DNA of 44,680 nucleotides from Luteimonas sp. ANT-B3E (GTDB taxonomy: Bacteria; Pseudomonadota; Gammaproteobacteria; Xanthomonadales; Xanthomonadaceae): positions 1 to 44,680 of the forward strand of contig LXQJ01000033.1 of the NCBI GenBank assembly GCA_001683895.1. The letters run 5' to 3'. Below, piece after piece: positions 1 to 9,580 of this stretch. Below the pieces are notes generated by a model. That model ran no database searches. It saw nothing but the letters and a program-made list of their open reading frames with translations, and was not told the origin of the DNA. Both the position numbers and the translations under genes were made by a program. Every line of letters begins with the position of its first letter. Within the stretch, counting starts at the first letter, position 1.

Positions 1-2290
1 GCGCGCGCAGCCGCTGGCGGCAGTTGCGGCAGGCCGGGTCGCGGCGCAGCGCGTCGATGGCGGCGACCAGCGCCAGCGGGTCGGCCACCACGTCGCCCGC
101 GGTCCGCAGCCAGACGTCGAAGTCGTCGAGCGCCGCCGCGGTGCCCGTACTGCCCGTGCCGGCGTCGCCGAGCGCGCGCCACAGCGTCGCTGGGGCGGGG
201 TCGGGCGCGGGCAGTGCGGGGACGGCAAGGCGGCGGCTGGCGATACCGTCGCGGACGCCGGTCATGCGCCGCGACGCGTCGACTGGTGCCTGCTCGTAGC
301 CGACGCGCGCGAGGTAGATACGATCGGCCTGCTGCACTTCCTTGATGTATGCGAGCGCGCGGTTGGCGTAGGGCAGCGCGGCCTGCGGCTGGCCCTGGCG
401 CAGCTGCAGCTCCGATTGCCACATCTCCGACAGCGCCGCACGCAGGGTTTCCCGGGTCGCAGGGTCGAGCAGCGTCGCGGCCTCGGCGATGTCGTGGGTG
501 TGGCCCCAGTCCTCGAGCACGGCCTCGGCGTTGCCGAACCCGGCCCGTGCGTTGTCGGACCCTCTGGCGCGGTCATCGCTGCCGCCGTGGTCGTGACCGC
601 GGTCGTCGTGGCCGTCGTGGTCCTCGTGATCGGCGTGATCGTGTTCGTCGCTGTGCACGGCGCCGCCTTCAGGGGGTTGCGTGCCGCCGTGTCCATGGGC
701 GCTGCCATAGCGAGCGTCATGTGCACCCGTCCCCGTTGCGGCGGCTGCCCTGCTGCCTTCGCCGACGCCCGCGTCCGGATCCGGATCCGCATTGGCACCG
801 GGCAGCGCCGCCAGCGCCGCGGCCTCGCGTAGGTCGCGCGCGGCGGCTTCATCCTCGGCGTCGTTGGTCGGCATCAGCGGTCGACGCGGCGCGCCCTCGG
901 TCTCTTCGCCAAGGAATTGGCCGTAGCGCAAGCGCAGCAGCCGCTGGTCGACGCCGATGGCGTCCGAGCGCGCCAGGAACGCATCGTCCGACAGCCCCGC
1001 GCGGAGCTTCAGCAGCGCCTCTGCGTCGACGATGATCTGGCGCTGGCTCCGGAAGTAGGCGGGCAGCGTGGTCTTGACCAGTCCGTCGAGTCCGCTCTCA
1101 AGCGCCGCCGCGCGCAGCGGCCAGCGCAGGATGTAGCTGGGGCTGCGCGTGGCCTGCGCCGATCCGGGGCGGTTGTCGCGCACCTCGAGCTGGATCACCA
1201 CGTCGTCGCCGGGCGACAGTCCCAGCGCGGCAAGGTCCAGCGCGTGGCGAAAGCGCAGGCGCGTGCGTCCGCCGCTGCCGCGCAGCGTGCGCGACTGCTC
1301 GTGGAAGGTGATCACTTCGCCGGTGCCCTGCGCGGTGGTGATGCGCAGCACGGCCTCGGCGGCGAGTCCGTAGTCGTCGCTGGCCTCCGCGTCAAGCAGC
1401 CAACGTGACTGGCCGTCGTCGCGCAGCGTCAGGTTGGCGGCCGGGGCGGTGACGACGATGCGCGGCGGCTGGTCGGCGACGACGTCGATGCGGTGCAGGG
1501 GGTCGGGCCGCAGCGGCAGCGCGTCCCTCGGCTCGATGCGGTACAGGGTCGCCTGGTCGACGACGGCACTGGCGACCCAGTCGTCGCCGTCGCGCGCCAG
1601 CGCCGCGCGGCGTCCGTCGTGGAACGCGATCTGCGCCCCGACGGGCATCGGGGACACGCGCAGCCGCCATGCCAGCCGTGTTCCGGCGGGAACACTCGCG
1701 TCGAGGCCCTCGACGCGGCGCCCGGGCAGGCGGGTGTAGGCGGGCGGGGTCACCGTCAGCACGGCGGCGACGAGCGTCGTCTCCATCGCGGCTGCCGTGA
1801 GCGGGGCTGCCGCCGGCGACGGGCCAGCGGGGGGCAGCGGGCCCGTCGGCCAAACAGCGGCACCAGTCGCGACCACCAGTGCGAGCACGCCGGACGCGAC
1901 CAGCGGGCGCGTCGGCCAGGCGGCCCGCAGGTCCGGCGCGCCCGCCGCGGCCAGCCGCGTCGCGATGCGGTCGCGCTGCAGGCGCGGCAGTTCGGCAAGC
2001 GCGGCGTCGTCCGCGAACAGCAGCGCGCTGCTGTCCTCCAGGTCGGGGCGCGATGCATCCAGCCGTCGCACCAGCCAGGCGCTGTCGAGCGACCGAGCCG
2101 AATGCCAGACCAGCGCCGCAAGCGCCCCAGCCGCGACGATGGACAGCGCCATCGCCGGCGCTACGCCGTCGAGCTGCCACCCTGCGGCCACCACCAGCGC
2201 GACCAGCCACGGCAGCGCCCACGCTAGCGCGATGCCACGGCGTCGAGCGCGCGCGGCGTCGAGCACGCCGATCGCGATCGCGCGGCTCAC
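1..2290 (-). CDS. DUF4175-like large membrane protein (partial, C-terminus off the left edge)
   Basis: An open frame starts with GTG at 2290 and stays free of stops to base 1, giving at least 763 codons. The GTGA at 2290-2287 overlaps the stop of the BatA-like gene, so the two are probably translationally coupled. The N-terminus has two hydrophobic segments (about residues 22-65) and a third near 130-145. A long soluble region follows, with the Ig-like, proline-rich motif (VTPPAYTRLPG) and the DYGL motif found in DUF4175-type proteins. Residues about 545-570 are extremely rich in His and Asp. The family normally sits at the end of MoxR/DUF58/BatA gene trains and is thought to act at the envelope, but its biochemical role is unknown to me. 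Assignment to DUF4175 is by motif recognition only. Confidence 0.8.
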   Translation of the reverse strand, partial: MSRAIAIGVLDAARARRRGIALAWALPWLVALVVAAGWQLDGVAPAMALSIVAAGALAALVWHSARSLDSAWLVRRLDASRPDLEDSSALLFADDAALAELPRLQRDRIATRLAAAGAPDLRAAWPTRPLVASGVLALVVATGAAVWPTGPLPPAGPSPAAAPLTAAAMETTLVAAVLTVTPPAYTRLPGRRVEGLDASVPAGTRLAWRLRVSPMPVGAQIAFHDGRRAALARDGDDWVASAVVDQATLYRIEPRDALPLRPDPLHRIDVVADQPPRIVVTAPAANLTLRDDGQSRWLLDAEASDDYGLAAEAVLRITTAQGTGEVITFHEQSRTLRGSGGRTRLRFRHALDLAALGLSPGDDVVIQLEVRDNRPGSAQATRSPSYILRWPLRAAALESGLDGLVKTTLPAYFRSQRQIIVDAEALLKLRAGLSDDAFLARSDAIGVDQRLLRLRYGQFLGEETEGAPRRPLMPTNDAEDEAAARDLREAAALAALPGANADPDPDAGVGEGSRAAAATGTGAHDARYGSAHGHGGTQPPEGGAVHSDEHDHADHEDHDGHDDRGHDHGGSDDRARGSDNARAGFGNAEAVLEDWGHTHDIAEAATLLDPATRETLRAALSEMWQSELQLRQGQPQAALPYANRALAYIKEVQQADRIYLARVGYEQAPVDASRRMTGVRDGIASRRLAVPALPAPDPAPATLWRALGDAGTGSTGTAAALDDFDVWLRTAGDVVADPLALVAAIDALRRDPACRNCRQRLRA

Positions 2291-3627
2291 GCCAGGCTCC
2301 GGCGACGCGGGCTGGTCGCGCACCAGCGCTCGAACGCGAACAGCCCGGCGACCAGCCACAGCAGCCAGGGCGCCAGCTCGCGCGGCGGGGGACGCCACGC
2401 CGCGGCGCCGGGCAGCGGCGCATGCGCCGCCGCGGCGGCCAGCGCAGGCGCGGGGGCTGCAGGCGCGAGCGCGGCGCGCAGCCGCGCGGGGAAATCGGGG
2501 TCCAGCAGCGCGGGCAGGGCATCGGGGTGCAGCGGTCGCGTCCACTGCAGGATGCGCCCGCGCCCGAGCGCCTGTTCGCGCAGCAGCAGGTCACCGGTCG
2601 CGGTGCGCCACGCGTCGACCGCGCCTGTGGGATCACTGCCGGGCCACGTGGCGTCACCGTCGACCAGGGCGACCGTCCCACGCTCGACGCGGTCGAGCAC
2701 GGCCAGCGGCAGCGGGCCGGGCGCCAGCCATGCGAGCAGCGCCGTGTCGGTCGGCAGCGGGGCGTCGACTGGCGCCACGTCGATAGCGGTCCCGCGCGGG
2801 GGATCCGCGGCTGGCTCCTCCGCGCCGCCACCAATGGGCTGCGCGACGCCGGACCTGGCGTCCGCCTCGTCGTCGTCGCCGTCGCGTGGTTCGCCGTCTG
2901 CGGGCGCCACGCGCGCAATGGCTTCGGCGTCGGCGGCGTCCATCGCCTCCCACGCGGCAACGCTCGCGCGCAGGTAGCGCAGCGCGGGCGCCCGTTCCGG
3001 CGCGTGGCGCACGACCAGCGTCGGCATCGGTGGCGCGGCTTCGACGACGTGCGGTGTGCCATCGCCGCGCACCGCGTCCGGTAGTGCGACCACCCAGCGC
3101 ACCGTGCGCGACAGTCGCGGGCGCTCGGCGTCGACGCCGGCAAGCAGCACAGGCACGTGCACGGTCAGCGCGGCGCCCTCCGGCAGCGTGGCGTCGAGTT
3201 CGCGCAGCAGGCTCGACACCGGCATGCGGCCCGTGGGAGGCCGGTCGGACAGCGACGGGAAGCCCGGCGCCAGCCAGCGGCGCTCGCCGTCCGGTGCCGC
3301 AGTCCGGTCGCCGTCGGGGGCGGGCAGTACGCGCGCCGGATCGACCCCGGGCACGACCAGCGTCCACGACGTCGCGGCCGCATCCCCGGGCAGCGCCGGG
3401 CGTGCCAGCAGCAGCGCCAGCGCGGCGACCAGCAGCAGGCGTAGCGCCAGCAGCAGCCATTCGTCGACGCGCACGTGGCGTCGAGGACGCGCATGCGCGG
3501 TGAGATAGCGCAGCGCCGCGAACGGCGTCGGCCGGCGCTCGCTGCGCCGCGCCAGATGGACCAGCAGCGGAAGCAGCATCGCGGCCAGCGCCGCGAGTCC
3601 CGCCGGCAGCAGCAGCGCGAGGTTCAC
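2287..3627 (-). CDS. BatA-like protein with N-terminal double-transmembrane domain
   Basis: The 446-residue protein starts with GTG and overlaps the preceding DUF58 stop by four bases. The N-terminus (residues 1-80) is the typical BatA/TIGR02226 pattern: a hydrophobic helix (LLLPAGLAALAAMLLPLLVHL), the RRSERRPTPFAALRYL loop and a second helix (LLLALRLLLVAALALLLA). A large periplasmic portion of uncertain fold follows, which may be a degenerate von Willebrand-like domain. A C-terminal helix (about residues 420-436, LLWLVAGLFAFERW) closes the protein. BatA-type proteins work with DUF58 and MoxR proteins in envelope-associated chaperone-like systems. The context here, directly after MoxR and DUF58, fits that exactly. 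Its substrate is unknown. Confidence 0.85.
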   Translation of the reverse strand: MNLALLLPAGLAALAAMLLPLLVHLARRSERRPTPFAALRYLTAHARPRRHVRVDEWLLLALRLLLVAALALLLARPALPGDAAATSWTLVVPGVDPARVLPAPDGDRTAAPDGERRWLAPGFPSLSDRPPTGRMPVSSLLRELDATLPEGAALTVHVPVLLAGVDAERPRLSRTVRWVVALPDAVRGDGTPHVVEAAPPMPTLVVRHAPERAPALRYLRASVAAWEAMDAADAEAIARVAPADGEPRDGDDDEADARSGVAQPIGGGAEEPAADPPRGTAIDVAPVDAPLPTDTALLAWLAPGPLPLAVLDRVERGTVALVDGDATWPGSDPTGAVDAWRTATGDLLLREQALGRGRILQWTRPLHPDALPALLDPDFPARLRAALAPAAPAPALAAAAAHAPLPGAAAWRPPPRELAPWLLWLVAGLFAFERWCATSPRRRSLA

Positions 3628-4565
3628 GCGTTGCCCGTCGCGGCGGGGCCTGCGAACAGCGCGCGCAGCGGCGCGTCCAGCGGTTCGTCCAGTACGTGCT
3701 CGACCTGGCGGATGCCCGCCGCCGCGAGCCGGTTGCGCTGTGCGACGCGCGCGTCGCCGAAGCGCTGCAGGAAGCCGGTGCGGATCGCCTCGGCGTCGCC
3801 GAGCAGCGCCTCGCCGCTCTCCGGATCCTCGAAGCGGTGGCCGCCGCGGAACGCGAAGTCGCGCTCGCCGACCGTCAGCACGCGGATGCCGACCACTTCG
3901 CGACGCGCCGCGGCGAAACGCTCCGCCATGCGCAGGCCAGCCTCGTCGAAGCCGTCACTGAGCACCAGCAGCAGGCTGCCGCCGCCGATGCGGTCCCACA
4001 GTGGCTGCAGCGCCGTCTCCGCCGGCCAGCCGCCGCCAGCGCGCAGCGCGCGCAGCGCCAGCAGGCAGCGGTCGCGCTGGCGCGGCCCGGCGTCGGCGCC
4101 GTGCACGCGCAGCGCGCCGTCGGCGAACGTCGCCAGCCCGAAGCGGTCGCCCTGGCGCAGCGCGATCTCGGTCGCGGCCATCGCGATGCCGCACGCGGCG
4201 TCGAGTCGCGACCAGCCGGGCCTGGCGTCGTCTACCTGGGCCATCGACGCGGTGGCGTCGACCAGCAGCCACAGCGTCAGCGGGCTGTCGCGCTCGGCCT
4301 CGCGGACGAAGTAGCGGTCGGAGCGTGCGTACAGCTTCCAGTCGACAAGGCGCGGCTCGTCGCCGGGCTCGTAGGCGCGATACTGCGCGAACTCCAGCCC
4401 GCTGCCGCGGCTGCGGCTGGCGTGCTGGCCAAAGCCGTGTCGCCCGCTCGCCAACCGCGCCGCGATCGGGATCGCGCGCAGGCGCGCACGCACGTCGGCT
4501 GGCAGCAGGTCTGCCGGTCGGGTGATCTCGGTAGTCGACACGACGGGATCGGGCACCGGCTTCAT
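3624..4565 (-). CDS. DUF58 domain protein (von Willebrand-like)
   Basis: The 313-residue protein starts at ATG 4565. The centre carries the hallmark DUF58 block with YEPGDEPRLVDWKLYARSDRYFVRE (residues about 67-91), followed at once by LLVDATASM, a MIDAS-like metal-binding segment of a VWA fold. DUF58 proteins are the usual partners of MoxR AAA+ ATPases. The gene lies 39 bp after moxR and overlaps the BatA-like gene by four bases, so co-expression and complex formation are likely. There is no signal peptide or clear membrane segment, so a cytoplasmic location is inferred. The physiological target is not known. Confidence 0.9.
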   Translation of the reverse strand: MKPVPDPVVSTTEITRPADLLPADVRARLRAIPIAARLASGRHGFGQHASRSRGSGLEFAQYRAYEPGDEPRLVDWKLYARSDRYFVREAERDSPLTLWLLVDATASMAQVDDARPGWSRLDAACGIAMAATEIALRQGDRFGLATFADGALRVHGADAGPRQRDRCLLALRALRAGGGWPAETALQPLWDRIGGGSLLLVLSDGFDEAGLRMAERFAAARREVVGIRVLTVGERDFAFRGGHRFEDPESGEALLGDAEAIRTGFLQRFGDARVAQRNRLAAAGIRQVEHVLDEPLDAPLRALFAGPAATGNA

Positions 4566-4604
4566 GGGTGGGGGATCAGCGACGCGGCCACGGTGGGCGC
4601 TGGG

Positions 4605-5600
<996 letters not shown>

Positions 5601-5634
5601 GGCGATCCTGTGGTGCGGGGAGGGGGCCGGCGCG

Positions 5635-6345
5635 TCACGCCGTCAGCGCATACATCACGATGTTGACCGCGAAGCGGGTGTTGTCGACGGCGAGGAAGCG
5701 CTTGTTGCGCCAGTCGTAGTCCCATTCGCAGCCGTAGTCCTTGTTGCTGTAGAGCACGCCCAGCCGGCCGCCGACTTCGATGCCCCTGAGGTAGTCGTGC
5801 ACCAGGTCGTCGCCCCAGCCGTTGAGCTCGAAGCCGGTGGCGGGAGGGCCGTCGGGGAACGAGAAAAAGCTGCTGTAGAGCGCGTGGTTATTCGGCAGCC
5901 GATGCAACGCGCGGTCGCCGAAGATCGCCGCCATCTGCCGTTCGAACGACTTCGCGAACAGCCCGTCGATGTCGTGGTTGCAGTCGTCGACGAACACGAA
6001 GCCGCCGTTGCGCACGTAGCGCTCGAAGTTGCGGCGCTCGGCAGGGCTGAACTCCACCAGCTTGTGCCCGGCGAGGTAGCAGAACGGCGCCTGCAGCATC
6101 GCCTCGTCAGCCAGCGCGACCACACGCTCGACGGGATCCACGCGCAGCCCGGTGTAGTCGATCAGCGAAGTGAGCACGTTGGCCGGCATGCGCTGGTCCA
6201 CGTCCCAGTTGCCGGAGTCGTAGCGCAGTCGGGTGAACCAGAAGTCGTAGTCCGCGGGCGCAGCCAGCGCAGCGCGCATTGGTGCGCCCAGCACCGCCCC
6301 GGCCGCCGAGGCCAACGCCAGCCGCAGGAACGTCGCCCGGTTCAC
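5635..6345 (-). CDS. DUF4159 domain protein with N-terminal signal
   Basis: The 236-residue protein starts with GTG. The N-terminus (MNRATFLRLALASAAGAVLG...AALAA) is a probable export signal, though it lacks a true twin-arginine pair. The mature part has DUF4159 features: FTRLRYDSGNWD, PFCYLAGHKLVEF, a core FVFVDDCNHDIDGLF, a FELNGWGDDLVHDYLRG-type segment and the C-terminal VNIVMYALT. The DUF4159 fold resembles a class I glutamine-amidotransferase/ThuA flavodoxin-like domain; its function is unknown. The gene sits between the TldE-like gene (67 bp gap) and moxR (34 bp gap), so it belongs to the same train. A periplasmic location is inferred from the signal. Confidence 0.85.
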   Translation of the reverse strand: MNRATFLRLALASAAGAVLGAPMRAALAAPADYDFWFTRLRYDSGNWDVDQRMPANVLTSLIDYTGLRVDPVERVVALADEAMLQAPFCYLAGHKLVEFSPAERRNFERYVRNGGFVFVDDCNHDIDGLFAKSFERQMAAIFGDRALHRLPNNHALYSSFFSFPDGPPATGFELNGWGDDLVHDYLRGIEVGGRLGVLYSNKDYGCEWDYDWRNKRFLAVDNTRFAVNIVMYALTA

Positions 6346-6412
6346 GACCGGCGCGCCACGGCCACGCGACGCGCACGCGACGACCGTGGCGGCGTACTGG
6401 CGGCGCGGGCGC

Positions 6413-7747
6413 TCAGACCGCGTCCGAGAGCGAAGTGAAGGTGAAGTCGCGCAGCTTCATCGGCGGGATCATCATCGTGAAGCGCGACTCGTCACCACTG
6501 ACGCGGATCGGGCGCCCCAGCTCTTCGATGTTGTTGAGCATGATCACCGGCGACTCGTTGAAGCGGAAGTTCTTGAGCGGGTATCTGATCTCGCCGTTCT
6601 CGATGTAGAAGGTGCCGTCGCGGGTCAGGCCTGTGAGCAGCACGGTCTGCGGATCGACCAGCCGGATGTACCAGGTGCGCGTGACCAGGATGCCCTTCTC
6701 GGTGCCGCGCACCAGGTCCGCGGTGGACTTGTCGCCGCCGGCCATCAGCAGGTTGCCCGGCGTCGCCTGCTCCGGGCGGCCCTGCTGCTTGGCCCAGAAG
6801 CGCGAGTAGTTCAGTGCGGTCACCTTGCCCTTGTCGACGATCGACATCTTCTGCCGCGGCAGGCCGTTGCCGTCCCACGGCATCACCGGGGCCTCCGTGT
6901 CCCAGGGGTCGGCGGTGATGCTGACGCGCGGGTCGTAGACCTGCTCGCCGAGCTTGTTGCCGCCGCCCTTCTTGGACAGGAAACTGCGGCCTTCGTCGGC
7001 CTGGCGGGCGTCGAAGAAGTTCATCATGAACGAGATCAGCCCCGCGGCGGCGTGCGGCTCCAGGATCACCGTGTACTTGCCCGGCTCCAGCGCGCGCGCC
7101 TCGGCCGAATCCTGCGCCTTGCGGATCGCGGTGCGGATGTCGCGGTTGGCGTCGAAGGTGGCGATGTCGCCGACGTTGCGGCCGACCCAGCCGGAGCCGC
7201 GGCCGTCGGCGGTGCGCACGGTGCAGGTGTAGTCGGCGCTGGTCGCGGTCTGGTAACCGAAGTTGCCGTTGCTGTTGGCGAACGCGGTGAAGCTCTGGCC
7301 GTCCTCCAGGAAGCCGGCCGCGACCAGGTCCGCAGCGCGGCAGGGCGTGATCGAGTCGGCGGCGACCTTGGCCCGGTACTCCGGGGTGATGTCGGCGGTG
7401 GCCTGGCTGAAGGTATTGGTCGGCCGGTATTCCTGCTTGCCGATGGCGGGCATGAATTCCGGGTTCTCGGGCGCCAACCTGGCCAGGTCCTCGGCGCGCT
7501 TGACCACGCGGGCGAGCGCGGCGTCATCGAACTCGTTGATCGTGGCAATGCCGACGCGGCGGCCGAACGCGACCTCGACGCCCAGCTCGGTGTCTTCCAC
7601 GATGCCGCTGGTGGAGACGTCGTTGAGGGCGAAGCGGATGTTGCCGCGGACCGAACCGGTCAGCGTCGCGGTGCACTCGTCGGCGGTGGACAGCGCCACC
7701 ACCTTGTCGAGGATGGCCTTGGCCTGCGCCTGCGTGAGGATGCTCAT
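6413..7747 (-). CDS. TldE/PmbA-type protein (TldD/PmbA family, no HExxxH)
   Basis: The preferred start is ATG 7747, with AGGAG about 11 bases upstream; an in-frame TTG at 7771 overlaps the upstream stop. The product is 444 residues. The N-terminal domain contains the typical TSGIVEDTELGVEVAFGRRVG segment. The C-terminal domain has LEPHAAAGLI where TldD proteins carry the catalytic HExxxH, so this is the inactive TldE-type subunit. In E. coli TldD and TldE form a heterodimeric metalloprotease that processes microcin B17 and CcdA. No signal peptide is visible, although both neighbouring TldD proteins carry Tat-like signals. It likely pairs with one or both of them. Confidence 0.9.
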   Translation of the reverse strand: MSILTQAQAKAILDKVVALSTADECTATLTGSVRGNIRFALNDVSTSGIVEDTELGVEVAFGRRVGIATINEFDDAALARVVKRAEDLARLAPENPEFMPAIGKQEYRPTNTFSQATADITPEYRAKVAADSITPCRAADLVAAGFLEDGQSFTAFANSNGNFGYQTATSADYTCTVRTADGRGSGWVGRNVGDIATFDANRDIRTAIRKAQDSAEARALEPGKYTVILEPHAAAGLISFMMNFFDARQADEGRSFLSKKGGGNKLGEQVYDPRVSITADPWDTEAPVMPWDGNGLPRQKMSIVDKGKVTALNYSRFWAKQQGRPEQATPGNLLMAGGDKSTADLVRGTEKGILVTRTWYIRLVDPQTVLLTGLTRDGTFYIENGEIRYPLKNFRFNESPVIMLNNIEELGRPIRVSGDESRFTMMIPPMKLRDFTFTSLSDAV

Positions 7748-7767
7748 CGGGGTGTCGTCTCCTGGGC

Positions 7768-9402
7768 TCAAGCGAGGTTGCGGGCGGTGTTGATGACGTT
7801 GACGCCATTGAAGCGCGCCGTGCTGGAGCCGTGCGAGACCGCGGACACCTGGCCCGGCTGGCCCTTGCCGTCGAAGAACGAGCCGCCGAGGCGGTAGTCG
7901 CTCTCGTCGCAGATCGCGACGCAGGCGTTCCAGAATTCCGGCGTGCGCATCTGGTAGGCCACGTCCTCGACCATGCCGGTGATCTCGCCGTCCTTGATCT
8001 GGTAGTACAGCTGGCCGCCGAACTGCGCGTTGTAGCGCTGCTGGTCGATCGAGAACGAGCCGTCACCGATGATGTAGATGCCGTTCTCGACGTCCTTGAT
8101 CATGTCCGCCACCGACAGCGGCGTCTTGCCCGCAGCCAGCGACACGTTGGGCATGCGCTGGAACTGCACCGACGACCACGAGTCGGCATAGCAGCAGCCG
8201 TCCGACGCGGTCTTGCCGAGGATGTGGGCCTGGTCGCGGATCGTCTGGTAGTCGACCAGCACGCCGTCGCTGACCAGGTCCCAGCGTTTCGCGGCCACGC
8301 CCTCGTCGTCGTAGGCGACGGCGCCGAGGCTGCCGGGCTGGGTCTTGTCGGCGAACAGCGTCACCAGGTCGCTGCCGTACTGGAAGCGGTCGCGGCGCTT
8401 GTCGAGTGTCGCGAAGCTGGTACCGGCGAAGTTGGCCTCGTAGCCGAGCACGCGGTCGAGCTCGAGTGGATGGCCGACGGACTCGTGGATGGTCAGCCAG
8501 GTGTGCGACGGGTCGAGCACCAGGTCGTACTTGCCCGGCTTGACCGACGGCGCCTTCAGCTTCTCCTGCGCCTGGCGGGCCGCGGCGACGGCGTCGGCGA
8601 CCATGTCGTACGAATTGCCGTAGTTGACGACACCGTTGGGCGTGGTGACCTTGCCGGACGCAGCGCCGTCGAGGTACTCGAAGCCCATGCCCATCGGCGC
8701 CGACAGGCCCTCGCGGGTGCGGAACTTGCCGCTGGCCTTGTCGATCGCGGTAACCGTCAGCGGCGCCCAGATGCGGTGCACGTCCTGGTCGATGTAGGAG
8801 CCGTCGGTCGAGGCGAAGTACTTCTGCTCGTTGACGATGAACAGCGTCGAGTTGACGAAGCTGGCGCCGGCGTTGGTCGCCGCGGCGTTGACGCCCAGCA
8901 GCAGGTCGACCTTCTCCTTCAGCGGCACCTGCATCGCGTTCTTGCGCATCGGCGTGCGCCACGACACCTCGCCGACGCCCGGCGCCTTTGCGAACTGCAC
9001 CTCGGCCGCCTGCACGCGGGCGTTGGCCTTGGCGATGGTGGTGGCCTGGCGCGCTGCGTTGGCGACGCTGTCCGCGCTCAGGCTGTTGGTCGCCGCGAAG
9101 CCCCACGCACCGTTGGCAATCACGCGCACGCCGACGCCGGTGGACTCGGTGTTGACGACGTTCTGCACCTTGTCCTCGCGGGTGATCACGAACTGGCGCA
9201 GGTAGCGGCCGACGCGCACGTCGCAGTAGCTGGCGCCGGACTCGCGCGCGGCGGTCAGCGCGGTGTCCGACAGCGACTTCTTCAGCGCCACGTCGATGGT
9301 CTCGGCCAGCTGTCCGGCGGCGATGGCGCGGCCGAACACCGACGGCAGCACCAGGCCACCAAGGCCAATGCCACCGATCGTCAGGAAGTCACGTCTGTGC
9401 AC
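7768..9402 (-). CDS. TldD-type metalloprotease with twin-arginine signal (copy 2)
   Basis: The best start is GTG 9402, preceded by GGAG seven bases upstream, which gives 544 residues. Open frame extends further upstream but reads as non-coding. The N-terminus HRRDFLTIGGIGLGGL followed by AIA is a twin-arginine export signal. The C-terminal half has TWLTIHESVGHPLELDR, the HExxxH zinc motif of TldD proteases. The protein is strongly similar to the next upstream gene along its whole length, so the two look like a tandem duplication. The downstream TldE-like gene begins 20 bases after the stop. The predicted product is a periplasmic zinc peptidase; its substrate is unknown. Confidence 0.9.
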   Translation of the reverse strand: MHRRDFLTIGGIGLGGLVLPSVFGRAIAAGQLAETIDVALKKSLSDTALTAARESGASYCDVRVGRYLRQFVITREDKVQNVVNTESTGVGVRVIANGAWGFAATNSLSADSVANAARQATTIAKANARVQAAEVQFAKAPGVGEVSWRTPMRKNAMQVPLKEKVDLLLGVNAAATNAGASFVNSTLFIVNEQKYFASTDGSYIDQDVHRIWAPLTVTAIDKASGKFRTREGLSAPMGMGFEYLDGAASGKVTTPNGVVNYGNSYDMVADAVAAARQAQEKLKAPSVKPGKYDLVLDPSHTWLTIHESVGHPLELDRVLGYEANFAGTSFATLDKRRDRFQYGSDLVTLFADKTQPGSLGAVAYDDEGVAAKRWDLVSDGVLVDYQTIRDQAHILGKTASDGCCYADSWSSVQFQRMPNVSLAAGKTPLSVADMIKDVENGIYIIGDGSFSIDQQRYNAQFGGQLYYQIKDGEITGMVEDVAYQMRTPEFWNACVAICDESDYRLGGSFFDGKGQPGQVSAVSHGSSTARFNGVNVINTARNLA

Positions 9403-9505
9403 TGCGGGTCTCCAGCAGGGGTTGCGCGGATGGCAACGGGTTCGGTCGGGACGCGACGCCGGAAAGGGCTCGCCGCAGGACGGTGGCACTCCCGATTCTT
9501 GCCGC

Positions 9506-9525
9506 GTTGACGAGACAGGGTCAAC
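9506..9525. promoter_or_regulatory. Inverted repeat GTTGAC-N8-GTCAAC between the two tldD copies
   Basis: A perfect six-base dyad with an eight-base spacer lies about 105 bp upstream of the copy-2 start. The minus-strand reading also offers a TTGACC -35-like box here. It could be an operator or promoter element; no factor is recognised. Confidence 0.3.
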
Positions 9526-9580
9526 AAACTGATGGCAGGGGTGGGGCGGTGGCGGCACGCATGCCCGCCACCGCGCGTCG

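Noticed and set aside
1392..3143. 583-residue minus-strand open frame
   Set aside because: Arg/Ala/Pro-rich shadow of the BatA-like and DUF4175-like genes, which use other frames with clear motifs.
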